Origin: Nitrosovibrio sp. Nv6
GTDB lineage: Bacteria > Pseudomonadota > Gammaproteobacteria > Burkholderiales > Nitrosomonadaceae
Length of the DNA: 64,000 nucleotides
Direction: 5' to 3'
Assembly (NCBI RefSeq): GCF_900110495.1
Contig: NZ_FODX01000004.1
Span: 62,001 to 126,000, forward strand
Positions within the stretch are counted from its first letter, which is position 1; each line of letters starts with the position of its first letter. Of the stretch, positions 10,075 to 18,388 are shown in pieces. Position numbers and translations under genes: made by a program. A model generated the notes under the pieces. That model ran no database searches. It worked only from the letters and a program-made list of their open reading frames with translations, and was not told the origin of the DNA.

Positions 10075-11262
10075 ATGCGGGATGTCTACGACGCCATTAT
10101 CATTGGTGCGGGTCCCGCAGGTTGCGCGGCGGCCCGCACTTTAGCCAAAGCCGGTCTTTCTGTTGGCTTGTTCGATAAAGCCAGTTTCCCGCGTGACAAA
10201 ACCTGCGGCGATGCCTTGATTCCTGATGCGTATCATGCCCTGGAAAAACTCGGTCTGATCGAGCGTGTCCTCGATATATCTTGTCCCCTCCACGGGATGC
10301 GCCTGTTTGGTTTCGATGGCAGTGACGTCTTGGTCAGAGCTGATAGCGCGTGTGTGCCGCGGCTGAAATTGGATGAGTTATTGTTAAACAGCGCCATTGA
10401 AGCCGGTATCGAGTTTTTACCCGGTCACGAGTTCGTCGGACTTTTTGATGAGGATGAGAAAATTTATCGTACCGAATTCTATAGGGGCGGTAGTGTTGTC
10501 ACTGCACGAGCGCGTTGGGTATTGCTGGCAACCGGTGCCAGTGTCGAGCCGATCCAGCGGGCGGGCTTATTGCTGCGAGCCGAATGTAGAAGCTTTGCGG
10601 TTCGCCAGTATGTGCGCAACGAGCGTTTAGCAAAAGATTTTAACGAACTGGTATTTGCCTTCGACCCCGCGGTAAAAGGCGGCTACGGCTGGATTTTTCC
10701 CGGTCCGGATGCAATTTTCAATATCGGCGTGGGATTCTTCGGCTCTGCGCACAAATACAATAATCCACGCCGGAGCTACGAAAAATTTGTCGCCAAACAT
10801 CCCCTTGCTCAAAACCTGATGCGCGATGGTGAAATCATGAGTCCTCTCAAGGGCGCACCGCTTCGCACCGGTTTGTCCGGCACCCGCTTTGCGCGTGGCG
10901 GTTTACTCGGCATAGGAGAATGCATCGGTGCAACGTTTCCTCTTACCGGCGAGGGAATTGGTAAAGCAATGGAAACCGGCATTCTTGCGGCAGAGGCAAT
11001 CATTGCGGAATACGATCCGGGTCGCGCCGCGGTGGCGCAAGCGTATACAGATAGCATGAAAGCGCTGCAGCCCAAGTTTGAAGTCTACCGAAAAGCAGAG
11101 TTCTTGTTTAACTGGCCGTACCTGACCAATAAGCTGGTAGCGCACGCAATCAAAAGCGAATCTACGCGAGGTAAAGTGGAAGGGCTGTTTAACGAAACGT
11201 CCGACCCCGGCTTCTTGTTAACGCTGTCGGGATGGATGAGAATGTTGTTCGCTAATCGCTAA
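10075..11262 (+). CDS. Geranylgeranyl reductase-family FAD oxidoreductase
   Basis: 395 residues from the ATG at 10075, which begins MRDVYDAIIIGAGPAG, the FAD-binding GxGxxG motif. An in-frame ATG at 9979 would add 32 residues and has a GAAGAAG site, but the extension looks unrelated to the family. FPRDKTCGDAL and the later GDG-equivalent GIGECIGATFPLTGEGIG match the geranylgeranyl reductase and digeranylglycerophospholipid reductase group. Those enzymes reduce isoprenoid double bonds or hydroxylate aromatics. The substrate cannot be told from sequence. It is a monocistronic-looking gene; the ChaB gene faces it from the other strand. Confidence 0.85.
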   Translation: MRDVYDAIIIGAGPAGCAAARTLAKAGLSVGLFDKASFPRDKTCGDALIPDAYHALEKLGLIERVLDISCPLHGMRLFGFDGSDVLVRADSACVPRLKLDELLLNSAIEAGIEFLPGHEFVGLFDEDEKIYRTEFYRGGSVVTARARWVLLATGASVEPIQRAGLLLRAECRSFAVRQYVRNERLAKDFNELVFAFDPAVKGGYGWIFPGPDAIFNIGVGFFGSAHKYNNPRRSYEKFVAKHPLAQNLMRDGEIMSPLKGAPLRTGLSGTRFARGGLLGIGECIGATFPLTGEGIGKAMETGILAAEAIIAEYDPGRAAVAQAYTDSMKALQPKFEVYRKAEFLFNWPYLTNKLVAHAIKSESTRGKVEGLFNETSDPGFLLTLSGWMRMLFANR

Positions 11263-11312
11263 CGAAGCGATAACGAAGGGGCCGATGGCCCGTTTTCCTT
11301 GACTTGAGAATG

Positions 11313-11540
11313 TTATGACTTCTTGCGCCATTCATCACCACTTTTCTCATATTCCTTTTTTACCGCCGCCCAGGCTACTTTGTGCGCCGTCTCTTCGCGT
11401 GAGGCATGGCCTCTGCGATCATCCGGATCCTTATATTCATCCCAGGCATTATTGAAAGCCGCCCGGTATATCTCCCTGGCGTGCTTCGGCAATACATTTT
11501 TGACGTTTTCAGGAAGTTCTTCTATTGTGTCGTACGGCAT
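11313..11540 (-). CDS. chaB: ChaB family protein
   Basis: 75 residues from the ATG at 11540, which has an excellent AGGAGA site. The sequence MPYDTIEELPENVKNVLP followed by HAREIYRAAFNNAWDEY is characteristic of ChaB. A C-terminal AHKVAWAAVKKEYEKSGDEW completes the small helical domain. ChaB was named as a regulator of the ChaA cation antiporter in E. coli, but its real role is poorly known and no chaA gene is nearby. The frame continues upstream without a good start, so the longer form is unlikely. Confidence 0.92.
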   Translation of the reverse strand: MPYDTIEELPENVKNVLPKHAREIYRAAFNNAWDEYKDPDDRRGHASREETAHKVAWAAVKKEYEKSGDEWRKKS

Positions 11541-11783
11541 GACGTTTCTCCTGGACCGCAGGTGGATGGGACGGAATAAGCAAGCACAGAGCGTTTTTTG
11601 CAAGGCAAAACCAAAAAGGGCGATAAATTCAATATAGCAGACTTGCCTCAGGATGCCATTGAGCGCCTCAATTCCGGGTCGGTGAAAGCTTGTTTTGCTG
11701 GGGAACGGGGAGCGCAGCCCTGAAGCCGGCCGTGTATGCGGCATTACAATTGAGCTATGCAATTAGGCTAGGCAGTTGAGTTA

Positions 11784-11834
11784 TGGTAGCGAATCCCGGA
11801 TTCGAACCGTGAAGACCAACGGATTATGATTCCG
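11784..11834 (-). repeat. Degenerate copy of the tRNA-Met 3' half (possible attachment site)
   Basis: These bases match the 3' half of tRNA-Met at 13064-13139, from its anticodon loop to CCA, in the same orientation. About 45 of 51 positions match, with two extra bases in the variable-loop/T-stem area. The 5' half of the tRNA is absent. Because tRNA-Met lies on the minus strand, an element integrated at its 3' end would extend to the left and end in just such a partial copy. The enclosed segment is about 1.2 kb. Confidence 0.7.
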
Positions 11835-11989
11835 AGTCAATCAATATTTCATAACAAGAGAGACAACACATTATAGCAGTAAGATCAAAGACTTATTAGT
11901 AGCTCCGATTTAATCGCTTAGCACTTGATACGCTCTTAGGTAATTAAAAGCTTAATTTGATATGTTGTCGCCAGATGTTGATATATGAG

Positions 11990-12922
11990 CTACTCAGGAG
12001 CCGTCCAGTTATTCAAACTAAACACGTGATTCAAGCGATTAGCTGCGGAAACCAAAGCTTCTTCTATCATCTTAGTTTCGCCCAAATAGTCATGCGCATA
12101 TGTGCTTTTACATAAGTGTTTGAACATCCCTTTAAATAGCTTTGAATCTGGATTTTGAAGATCCGCTAACGATGCCTGATTGATATCGTCACCTAAGTAA
12201 CCTTTGATGAACTCTATCAATTCGTTTTCTGTTTTGAGCGCGTTATTAATTGCCCATTGCGTCCGCGTTTCATTCGCTATATGTCTATGCAGGGCGGACC
12301 CGATAAAGGGAGAAACACTGACACTTGTCGGTGCTGCCACCGTTCTTCGTAACGCCCGGATATCTGTACGAAGTTCCGAAATCGCCTCTAAAAGATAGTC
12401 GTCTTTCCCTACCTTTTTTTCCTCGATATTTGCGACAATAAATTGACCAAAGTGCTTCAAAAAAGTCGTATATTCTGGATGCTTCGAGGCTTCAAAAGTC
12501 GCAATTACTTTGTCTCTTAATTTGGTTTGAAAGTCCTGTATTGCTCGATGGTTTAGTTCTACGGGATACTCAAGATGCTCGATAGGAGCAGTATCAAATG
12601 AATAATTCGTCCTGTTGTCTTTGATGATAATCGCTGGTTTATCAAAGGCTAACCTCATGCCTAACTCAAACATCACGTTTGGGTTCTTTGCACTAACGTC
12701 GCATATCACAATTTCATTATCGTAAATGTTTTGTACGATTCGCTTTTGGATAACGCCTATTTCATCCGAGTTGCTTACCAGTTCCACGTTAAATCTAGTT
12801 TCTGAAAGCGCCTCCTTTATGATTAGAAAAACTTCGTCCCAATGACTTGCCGGGTATCCGTCAATTGCCGAAATAGGCATGACTATTCCACATCTCATTT
12901 TCTTCTGATTTATGCTCGACAT
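11990..12922 (-). CDS. TIR-like / nucleoside deoxyribosyltransferase-like protein
   Basis: 310 residues. Residues ~9-120 form an alpha/beta domain starting CGIVMPIS and containing VICDVSAKNPNVMFELGMRLA. The D-x-S...N-P-N-V-x-x-E-L-G pattern is seen in TIR-like and nucleoside 2-deoxyribosyltransferase-like folds, where the Glu is the likely catalytic residue. The remaining ~190 residues are helical (ISELRTDIRALRR) with no family I can name. Such domains often serve as NAD- or nucleotide-degrading effectors in phage defence; here that is inference. The gene is the only one in the tRNA-Met insert, and no integrase or partner gene is visible. It looks more AT-rich than neighbouring core genes, fitting a foreign origin. 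Confidence 0.75.
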   Translation of the reverse strand: MSSINQKKMRCGIVMPISAIDGYPASHWDEVFLIIKEALSETRFNVELVSNSDEIGVIQKRIVQNIYDNEIVICDVSAKNPNVMFELGMRLAFDKPAIIIKDNRTNYSFDTAPIEHLEYPVELNHRAIQDFQTKLRDKVIATFEASKHPEYTTFLKHFGQFIVANIEEKKVGKDDYLLEAISELRTDIRALRRTVAAPTSVSVSPFIGSALHRHIANETRTQWAINNALKTENELIEFIKGYLGDDINQASLADLQNPDSKLFKGMFKHLCKSTYAHDYLGETKMIEEALVSAANRLNHVFSLNNWTAPE

Positions 12923-13063
12923 TGAAAGATGTTTTAAAACGAAGGTATTTACAAGGCGGAAAGTCGAGCCGAAGGCAAGGCGCTAAAGCACCGAGGAAGT
13001 TGGATTCCTATCAATGCGACCTAGTAGTACGTTTTCAAGGGAATGTGACCGTAAGTTATTCTT

Positions 13064-13139
13064 TGGTAGCGAATCCCAGATTCGAACTGGGGACCAACGG
13101 ATTATGATTCCGCTGCTCTAACCACTGAGCTAATTCGCC
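13064..13139 (-). tRNA. tRNA-Met (anticodon CAU)
   Basis: The minus strand gives a 76-base cloverleaf. The acceptor stem GGCGAAT/ATTCGCT has a G-U first pair, the D arm contains GCTCAGTGGTTAGAGC, and the anticodon loop is ATCATAA, so the anticodon is CAU. The T arm is CCCAG/CTGGG, and CCA is encoded. The sequence pattern fits elongator tRNA-Met. A tRNA-Ile2 whose CAU is modified to lysidine cannot be excluded. A partial second copy of its 3' half lies 1.2 kb away. Confidence 0.93.
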
Positions 13140-13337
13140 ACATGTTATATCGGAGGGGTTGCAATTGTGCCCTTGCAAGGTCACTCTGTCAAGATTTACA
13201 AGGGCTTGGGCGGCGTATCCTCATGATCTGCAAGAGAATCCATGACTCGCGCCACCTTCAGAAACCAAATCGGTGTGACATCTCGAGGTCGAGGCGCAAC
13301 CTCCCCCATCGATTGAAACGGTCTGTATAATGCCTTG

Positions 13338-14507
13338 ATGAAATTCGATGTCTGTATTATTGGCGGCGGACTTGTGGGTGCAAGCCTGGCGCTTGCTCTC
13401 AAAGGCAGCGGCCTCAAGATCGCGCTGGTCGAGTCGCGCTTGCCTGCTCCGCTTCCTGCCGATGATAGCTGGGACAGCAGAATTTATGCCATTAGCCCAG
13501 GCAGTGCCGGTTTTCTGCAAAACCTGGGAGTGTGGAAGGCGCTCGACGAAGCTCGCATTACTCCGGTTTACAACATGGCAGTGTTTGGCGACGACAGCGC
13601 CGCACGGATTGATTTCAGCGCTTATGATATCGGGGTCTCCGAACTGGCGTTCATTGTTGAGAACCGCCAGCTCCAAACCGCTGTGTGGGACGCCTTGAAG
13701 CGTCAGAAAAAGTACGTCAAGATTTTCTGTCCCGCGCAATGCGCCTCGGTAACCTGGGCTGAATCTCACGTCGATTTACATCTGGATGATGGAACCGTAT
13801 TGGAGGCGGCACTGATTGTGGGTGCCGATGGCCTGAATTCCTGGGTACGCGAGCAGGCCAAAATTGAGGTGGTGCGTCATTCTTATCAGCAGACGGGCGT
13901 GGTGGCTAATTTCAATACCGAGCGGAGTCACAGAAATGTCGCCCACCAATGGTTCCGTCGGGATGGGGTGCTCGCACTGCTGCCATTGCCGGACAAGCTG
14001 GTATCCATGGTGTGGTCGGCAAAGGAAGAGCGTGCGCGGGCGCTGCTCGATTTATCTGAAACGGAATTGTGCCACGAGGTCACGATTGCATCTTACCGCG
14101 CCTTGGGCGAGTTGCAACTGGTTACCCGGCCCGCCGCTTTTCCGCTGAGTTTCGTACATGTAAAGAAACTTGTACAACCGCGTCTTGCCCTTATCGGCGA
14201 TGCTGCCCATGGCATCCACCCCCTGGCCGGACAAGGCGTCAACCTGGGTTTGCGGGATGCGCAGGAGCTGGCTTCCACTATCCTTGCGCGCGGCTTGCAG
14301 CCGGATTGTGGCGATTACCTGTTGCTGCGCCGTTATGAGCGGGCACGCAAGGAAGATATTCTGGCCCTGGAACTGGTTACTGATGGTTTACAGAAGTTGT
14401 TCGACAATACTAATCCAACGCTTGTTCGCTTGCGTAATGTGGGTTTGGGGCTCACGAACCGGCTGCCCCTCATAAAAGACCATTTGATGCAGCATGCGCT
14501 AAGCTGA
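13338..14507 (+). CDS. UbiH/UbiF/COQ6-family FAD hydroxylase (ubiquinone synthesis)
   Basis: 389 residues starting at ATG 13338 (MKFDVCIIGGGLVGASLA, the FAD Rossmann motif). DGLNSWVREQAKI in mid-protein and GDAAHGIHPLAGQGVNLGLRD near residue 295 are the second FAD and ribityl-binding motifs of the UbiH/VisC family. These monooxygenases hydroxylate the ring of ubiquinone precursors. Which ring position this one serves cannot be told by eye. There is no clear ribosome site, but a TATAAT sits only six bases before the ATG. The DsbC-like gene follows on the same strand after about 100 bases. Confidence 0.93.
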   Translation: MKFDVCIIGGGLVGASLALALKGSGLKIALVESRLPAPLPADDSWDSRIYAISPGSAGFLQNLGVWKALDEARITPVYNMAVFGDDSAARIDFSAYDIGVSELAFIVENRQLQTAVWDALKRQKKYVKIFCPAQCASVTWAESHVDLHLDDGTVLEAALIVGADGLNSWVREQAKIEVVRHSYQQTGVVANFNTERSHRNVAHQWFRRDGVLALLPLPDKLVSMVWSAKEERARALLDLSETELCHEVTIASYRALGELQLVTRPAAFPLSFVHVKKLVQPRLALIGDAAHGIHPLAGQGVNLGLRDAQELASTILARGLQPDCGDYLLLRRYERARKEDILALELVTDGLQKLFDNTNPTLVRLRNVGLGLTNRLPLIKDHLMQHALS

Positions 14508-14605
14508 GGCCAACCAGGACTCCGTGATAAGGACATAACGATAGGCAGTTGATCAGCAACAATCAAGCGCGACAAAAATCTTACTTAAACCGGAGCCATA
14601 CGATC

Positions 14606-15319
14606 ATGCGTTTAAATCTCATTTTCCCCGCTTTATTACTGTGCTTTGTTTTCGGAACGGCTTCTGCTGATGAGGCGTCCTTGAAAAAAGCGCTCCAGGC
14701 AAGTTTTCCGGGGGAGAAAATCGAAAGCCTGAAAAAAACCCCTTATCTCGGGCTATACGAAGCAGTAGTGGGTGGAGAATTGTTTTATACCGATGAAAAG
14801 GCATCCTATCTTTTCTTCGGGCATGTGATTGACCCGAAAACGAAGGAAAGCCTGACCAGCCAGCGCTTGCAGGAGGTCAAGGATGCAAGGCGGATAGATA
14901 TTGACTCTCTTCCTCTGGAACACGCGATTAAGGCGACCAAGGGTAATGGAAAGCGCAAACTCGTGGTTTTTTCCGATCCAAATTGCCCCTATTGCAAGCG
15001 TCTTGAAAAGGAATTGGCTAACGTTACCAACGTGACCGTCTATACTCTGCTCTATCCGGTGCTTAATGGCTCGGTTCCTACCGCCACAGCGATTTGGTGT
15101 TCTCCTGACCGGCTCAAGGCCTGGGAGGGTTTCATGCTTAAAGATGTTGCCCCAACTGGAAAAACCTGCGATACACCGATCGACACGCTCCTCAAGGCAG
15201 GACAGCAAAACGGCATAAGCGGTACCCCGACTTTGATCTTTGCAGATGGCTCGGTAGCGCCGGGGATGATTCCGGCTGAAACCATAGAAAAGAGACTGAA
15301 TGCGGCGTCGGCAAAATGA
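14606..15319 (+). CDS. dsbC: Thiol:disulfide interchange protein DsbC
   Basis: 237 residues from ATG 14606, with GGAG 11 bases upstream. A signal peptide ends near GTASA (residues 1-21). An N-terminal dimerisation domain follows (LKKALQASFPGEKIESL), then a thioredoxin-fold domain with DPNCPYCKRLEKEL, the CxxC active site, and GISGTPTLIFADG with the cis-proline. DsbC isomerises wrong disulfides in the periplasm. The gene lies 98 bases after the UbiH-family gene. DsbA is encoded 10 kb away. All key residues are present. Confidence 0.95.
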   Translation: MRLNLIFPALLLCFVFGTASADEASLKKALQASFPGEKIESLKKTPYLGLYEAVVGGELFYTDEKASYLFFGHVIDPKTKESLTSQRLQEVKDARRIDIDSLPLEHAIKATKGNGKRKLVVFSDPNCPYCKRLEKELANVTNVTVYTLLYPVLNGSVPTATAIWCSPDRLKAWEGFMLKDVAPTGKTCDTPIDTLLKAGQQNGISGTPTLIFADGSVAPGMIPAETIEKRLNAASAK

Positions 15320-15382
15320 CAACTGTTGGACGCGGGATTGAATCAGGCGGCTCCAGTTTCTGAATATCCGTTTCCCAATATC

Positions 15383-16576
15383 CTAACGAATCTGAGCTTC
15401 CCGTATGTAGCTCTGGGATACGTAGCCAGTAGGCATCAACACCCACATTTTGCCTGTCTGTCTCATCTTCCCCGCCTGGTCCGCTGCTTCCCGGCCAAAG
15501 CCCCAGAAGAAATCGGCGCGAACATTGCCCTTGATGGCTCCACCGGTATCCTGAGCCACCATTAGCCGATAAAGCTGCTTGTCGGTATTGGGCCAGGTGG
15601 TGGCAAGAAAAACCGGCGCGCCCTGGGGTACCGCGCGAGGATCAACCGCCAGGCTTCTGCCCGCTGTCAGCGGTACGCCGAGCGAGCCTAACGGTCCCGG
15701 CACGGCGGCAGGCAACTCACGGAAAAAAACGAAGCTTGAATTTTGCCGCAATAGCTCGCCCAATTTGTGCGGATTTCTCTGGCCCCAGGCCTTGATTCCC
15801 TGCATTGAAGCCTTTTCCAAAGGCAATTCGCCGCGCTCCACCAGCAATTTTCCTATGGATTTATAGGGATGGCCGTTTTGTTCGGAGTAGCCTACCCGCA
15901 CGATTTCGCCATTCTCGAGTTCCACGCGGCCCGATCCCTGGATTTGCAGAAAAAACAACTCAACCTCATCGTCCACCCACAGAAGTTCCTTTCCCTGTAG
16001 CCGTGAAGGATTACTCGTTATATCAGACCGGCTATAATAGGGCACTACTTTACGTCCCTGCAACCGTCCGCGCAGCCGCATGTTTTTGAGTTCCGGATAA
16101 ACTTCGCTCAAATCGACCACGAGGAGTTCATCGGGTGTGGCATATAGCGGATAGCGGTATCGCCTGGATTGCGTGCGACTACCCTTGAGCAGGGGCTCAT
16201 AATAGCCTGTGATCAGACCATCACCGCTACCATCGGAATTCAGCAACTGGTGTGGAACAAAATGGCTCTCGAAGAATTGACGCAGGGTGGCGCCGGTTTG
16301 TCCCCGCATGGAGTCGGCCTGAGTACAGGTTTCCTGCCAGAGCGGCTGATTTTTCAAAACCGAGCAGCTTCGAAGGAATGTATCCAGTGCCGGGGGTAAA
16401 TCGTTGTCGGTCCAGCCCGTCAGCGCATCCCAATCGGTCGGTTTGAGTACGGGTGCGGAGGGCGGCGCGGCCGGCTTTTCTGAAGCCACGCGCGGGGTGG
16501 GCACTATCGTACAGGCGTTGAGCAATAGCAGCAATATGAACGCGACAACAGCTAGGGGCGCTAATTGGTCTTTCAT
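15383..16576 (-). CDS. mltA: Membrane-bound lytic murein transglycosylase A (MltA)
   Basis: 397 residues. The N-terminus is a lipoprotein signal with lipobox LLNAC (Cys about residue 22). The body has the MltA and 3D domains: GLITGYYEPLL, YSEQNGHPYKSIGKLL, and MVAQDTGGAIKG followed by RADFFWGFG, which carries the catalytic aspartate. The enzyme cleaves peptidoglycan glycan strands, leaving 1,6-anhydro ends, from the outer-membrane inner face. It faces the dsbC gene tail to tail. Confidence 0.96.
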   Translation of the reverse strand: MKDQLAPLAVVAFILLLLLNACTIVPTPRVASEKPAAPPSAPVLKPTDWDALTGWTDNDLPPALDTFLRSCSVLKNQPLWQETCTQADSMRGQTGATLRQFFESHFVPHQLLNSDGSGDGLITGYYEPLLKGSRTQSRRYRYPLYATPDELLVVDLSEVYPELKNMRLRGRLQGRKVVPYYSRSDITSNPSRLQGKELLWVDDEVELFFLQIQGSGRVELENGEIVRVGYSEQNGHPYKSIGKLLVERGELPLEKASMQGIKAWGQRNPHKLGELLRQNSSFVFFRELPAAVPGPLGSLGVPLTAGRSLAVDPRAVPQGAPVFLATTWPNTDKQLYRLMVAQDTGGAIKGNVRADFFWGFGREAADQAGKMRQTGKMWVLMPTGYVSQSYIREAQIR

Positions 16577-16615
16577 CGGATTATGGGTTAAAGTTGCATT
16601 TGGTAAATATACATC

Positions 16616-16786
16616 ATGGTTGATCCTATGTGGATATTACTGCTGGAAGCAGGTGTAGCTCTATCGTTATTTATTCTCGTTATCTGGTGGACAGCCAAGC
16701 CGCGTAAAAAAGATGACGGAAATGACGTGCATGACGCAAAGGATGTAACTGGCGAAGATGACGGAAATGGTGACAAAAAAGAATAA
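16616..16786 (+). CDS. Small single-pass membrane protein
   Basis: A 56-residue frame running from ATG 16616 to TAA 16784-16786. It starts MVDPMWILLLEAGVALSL, giving one membrane helix at about residues 6-26, then WWTAKPRKKDD and a very acidic tail with repeated DDGN. The start may instead be the second ATG at 16628. Helix, basic stop-transfer KPRKK and charged tail together look like a real protein. It runs divergently from mltA, 39 bases away. Function is unknown. Confidence 0.6.
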   Translation: MVDPMWILLLEAGVALSLFILVIWWTAKPRKKDDGNDVHDAKDVTGEDDGNGDKKE

Positions 16787-17010
16787 GGATGCTCGCAGAA
16801 GCAACTGGGCATCACCCGCTGCGAGCTGTGAAACCGGTACAGACAGGCTAGGGGCACGTTGAGGGCACGCAGAGATTTTACCAAAGGAGATCGAATATCC
16901 CTGTAACAGCTTCCGCATCCAATCACGAAATATAAATACAGTGCGATTCCGCAAGTTATTTGGCAGAATACTCGCCTTGGGAGAATGGTTTGTTACAAGG
17001 GGCAATAACA

Positions 17011-18354
17011 ATGAAGTATCAAAGTTTTCAGGAATTCTGCGCTTACATAGCGGAGCGTAACCCGGGTCAGCCCGAGTATCTGCAAGCCACTGCTGAGGTC
17101 ATGGAGAGTCTCTGGCCTTTTATCACGGAACACCCTCGTTACGCCGAACATGGAATTCTGGATCGTCTTATAGAGCCGGAGCGGATCATCATTTTCCGGG
17201 TATCTTGGGTGAATGATCAAGGGGAGGTGAATGTCAACCGCGGTTACCGGATACAGCACAGCTCTTCCATTGGCCCTTATAAGGGGGGCACACGCTTTCA
17301 TCCGTCCGTAAATCTCTCCATCCTGAAATTTCTCGCGTTCGAGCAAACTTTCAAGAATGCGCTCACTTCCCTTCCCATGGGCGGAGGCAAAGGCGGGTCG
17401 GATTTCGACCCAAAGCACCGGAGCCCGGGGGAGATAATGCGTTTCTGCCAGGCTTATATGTGCGAACTCTTCCGCCATATAGGTTCGGATGTCGATGTGC
17501 CGGCGGGCGATATCGGCGTTGGGGGCCGCGAAGTCGGCTTTATGGCCGGCATGATGAAAAAGCTGTCAAACCGCGCTGATTGTGTTTTTACCGGCAAGGG
17601 ATTGAGTTTTGGCGGGTCTCTGATCCGTCCGGAAGCGACCGGCTACGGAACCGTATATTTCGCTGAGGAAATGCTCAAGCAATCCGGCCGTTCACTCGAC
17701 GGTCTGCGGGTTTCCGTCTCGGGTTCGGGGAATGTCGCGCAATATGCCGTGGAAAAAGCCATGGCGCTTGGCGCCAAAGTCATAACCGTATCAGACTCCA
17801 GCGGGACAGTGATTGATGAAGACGGCTTTACCGGTGAAAAACTGGCTGAATTGATGGACGTGAAAAATAGCCAGTATGCTCGCATAAGCAGCTACGCCGA
17901 GAGAATAAAAGCGACTTTTACCGCTGGCACGCGGCCATGGCATGTACCGGTCGATGTCGCTTTGCCGTGTGCCACACAGAACGAACTGAACGAAGAGGAT
18001 GCCGCAACGCTGATCAAAAACGGCGTAATCTGCGTCGCGGAAGGGGCCAATATGCCTTCCACAGCCGAGGCGGTGAAATGCTTCGAACGCAGCGGGGTTC
18101 TTTTTGCACCGGGTAAAGCAAGTAATGCGGGAGGAGTGGCCACCTCCGGTCTGGAAATGAGCCAGAATGCGATGCGTCTCTCCTGGCCGCGGGATGAGGT
18201 GGATGCCAGATTGCTCGAGATCATGCAGGCTATCCATAAATCCTGCTTGCAGTACGGTCAGCGCAAGGATGGCACCATAAGTTATGTCAATGGCGCCAAC
18301 GTGGCCGGTTTTGTAAAAGTCGCGGACGCAATGATCGGTCAGGGGGTGGTCTGA
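17011..18354 (+). CDS. gdhA: NADP-type glutamate dehydrogenase
   Basis: 447 residues from ATG 17011, which has an AAGGGG site. An upstream in-frame ATG at 16960 would add 17 atypical residues. The length and MKYQSFQEFCAYIAERNP start fit the hexameric bacterial enzyme. PMGGGKGGSDFDPK holds the catalytic lysine region and VPAGDIGVGGREVGFM is present. The NADP Rossmann motif reads VSGSGNVA. The enzyme makes glutamate from ammonium and 2-oxoglutarate, a sensible ammonium-assimilation route for an ammonia oxidiser. A hairpin follows the stop. Confidence 0.96.
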   Translation: MKYQSFQEFCAYIAERNPGQPEYLQATAEVMESLWPFITEHPRYAEHGILDRLIEPERIIIFRVSWVNDQGEVNVNRGYRIQHSSSIGPYKGGTRFHPSVNLSILKFLAFEQTFKNALTSLPMGGGKGGSDFDPKHRSPGEIMRFCQAYMCELFRHIGSDVDVPAGDIGVGGREVGFMAGMMKKLSNRADCVFTGKGLSFGGSLIRPEATGYGTVYFAEEMLKQSGRSLDGLRVSVSGSGNVAQYAVEKAMALGAKVITVSDSSGTVIDEDGFTGEKLAELMDVKNSQYARISSYAERIKATFTAGTRPWHVPVDVALPCATQNELNEEDAATLIKNGVICVAEGANMPSTAEAVKCFERSGVLFAPGKASNAGGVATSGLEMSQNAMRLSWPRDEVDARLLEIMQAIHKSCLQYGQRKDGTISYVNGANVAGFVKVADAMIGQGVV

Positions 18355-18357
18355 CAG

Positions 18358-18379
18358 AACCCTTCCGTTCGGGAGGGTT
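18358..18379. terminator. Hairpin between convergent gdhA and aldehyde dehydrogenase genes
   Basis: AACCCTTCC (18358-18366) pairs with GGGAGGGTT (18371-18379) around the four-base loop GTTC, with one G-U pair. It begins four bases after the gdhA stop and lies before the stop of the facing gene. A T-tract is lacking on the plus side, so termination strength is uncertain; it may act on both strands. Confidence 0.55.
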
Positions 18380-18388
18380 ATCGTACGG

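Noticed and set aside
12922..13107. Plus-strand ORF reading into tRNA-Met
   Set aside because: It overlaps a tRNA and has no ribosome site.
13064..13139. tRNA-Ile2 (lysidine-modified CAU) instead of tRNA-Met
   Set aside because: The overall pattern fits elongator tRNA-Met better; not excluded.
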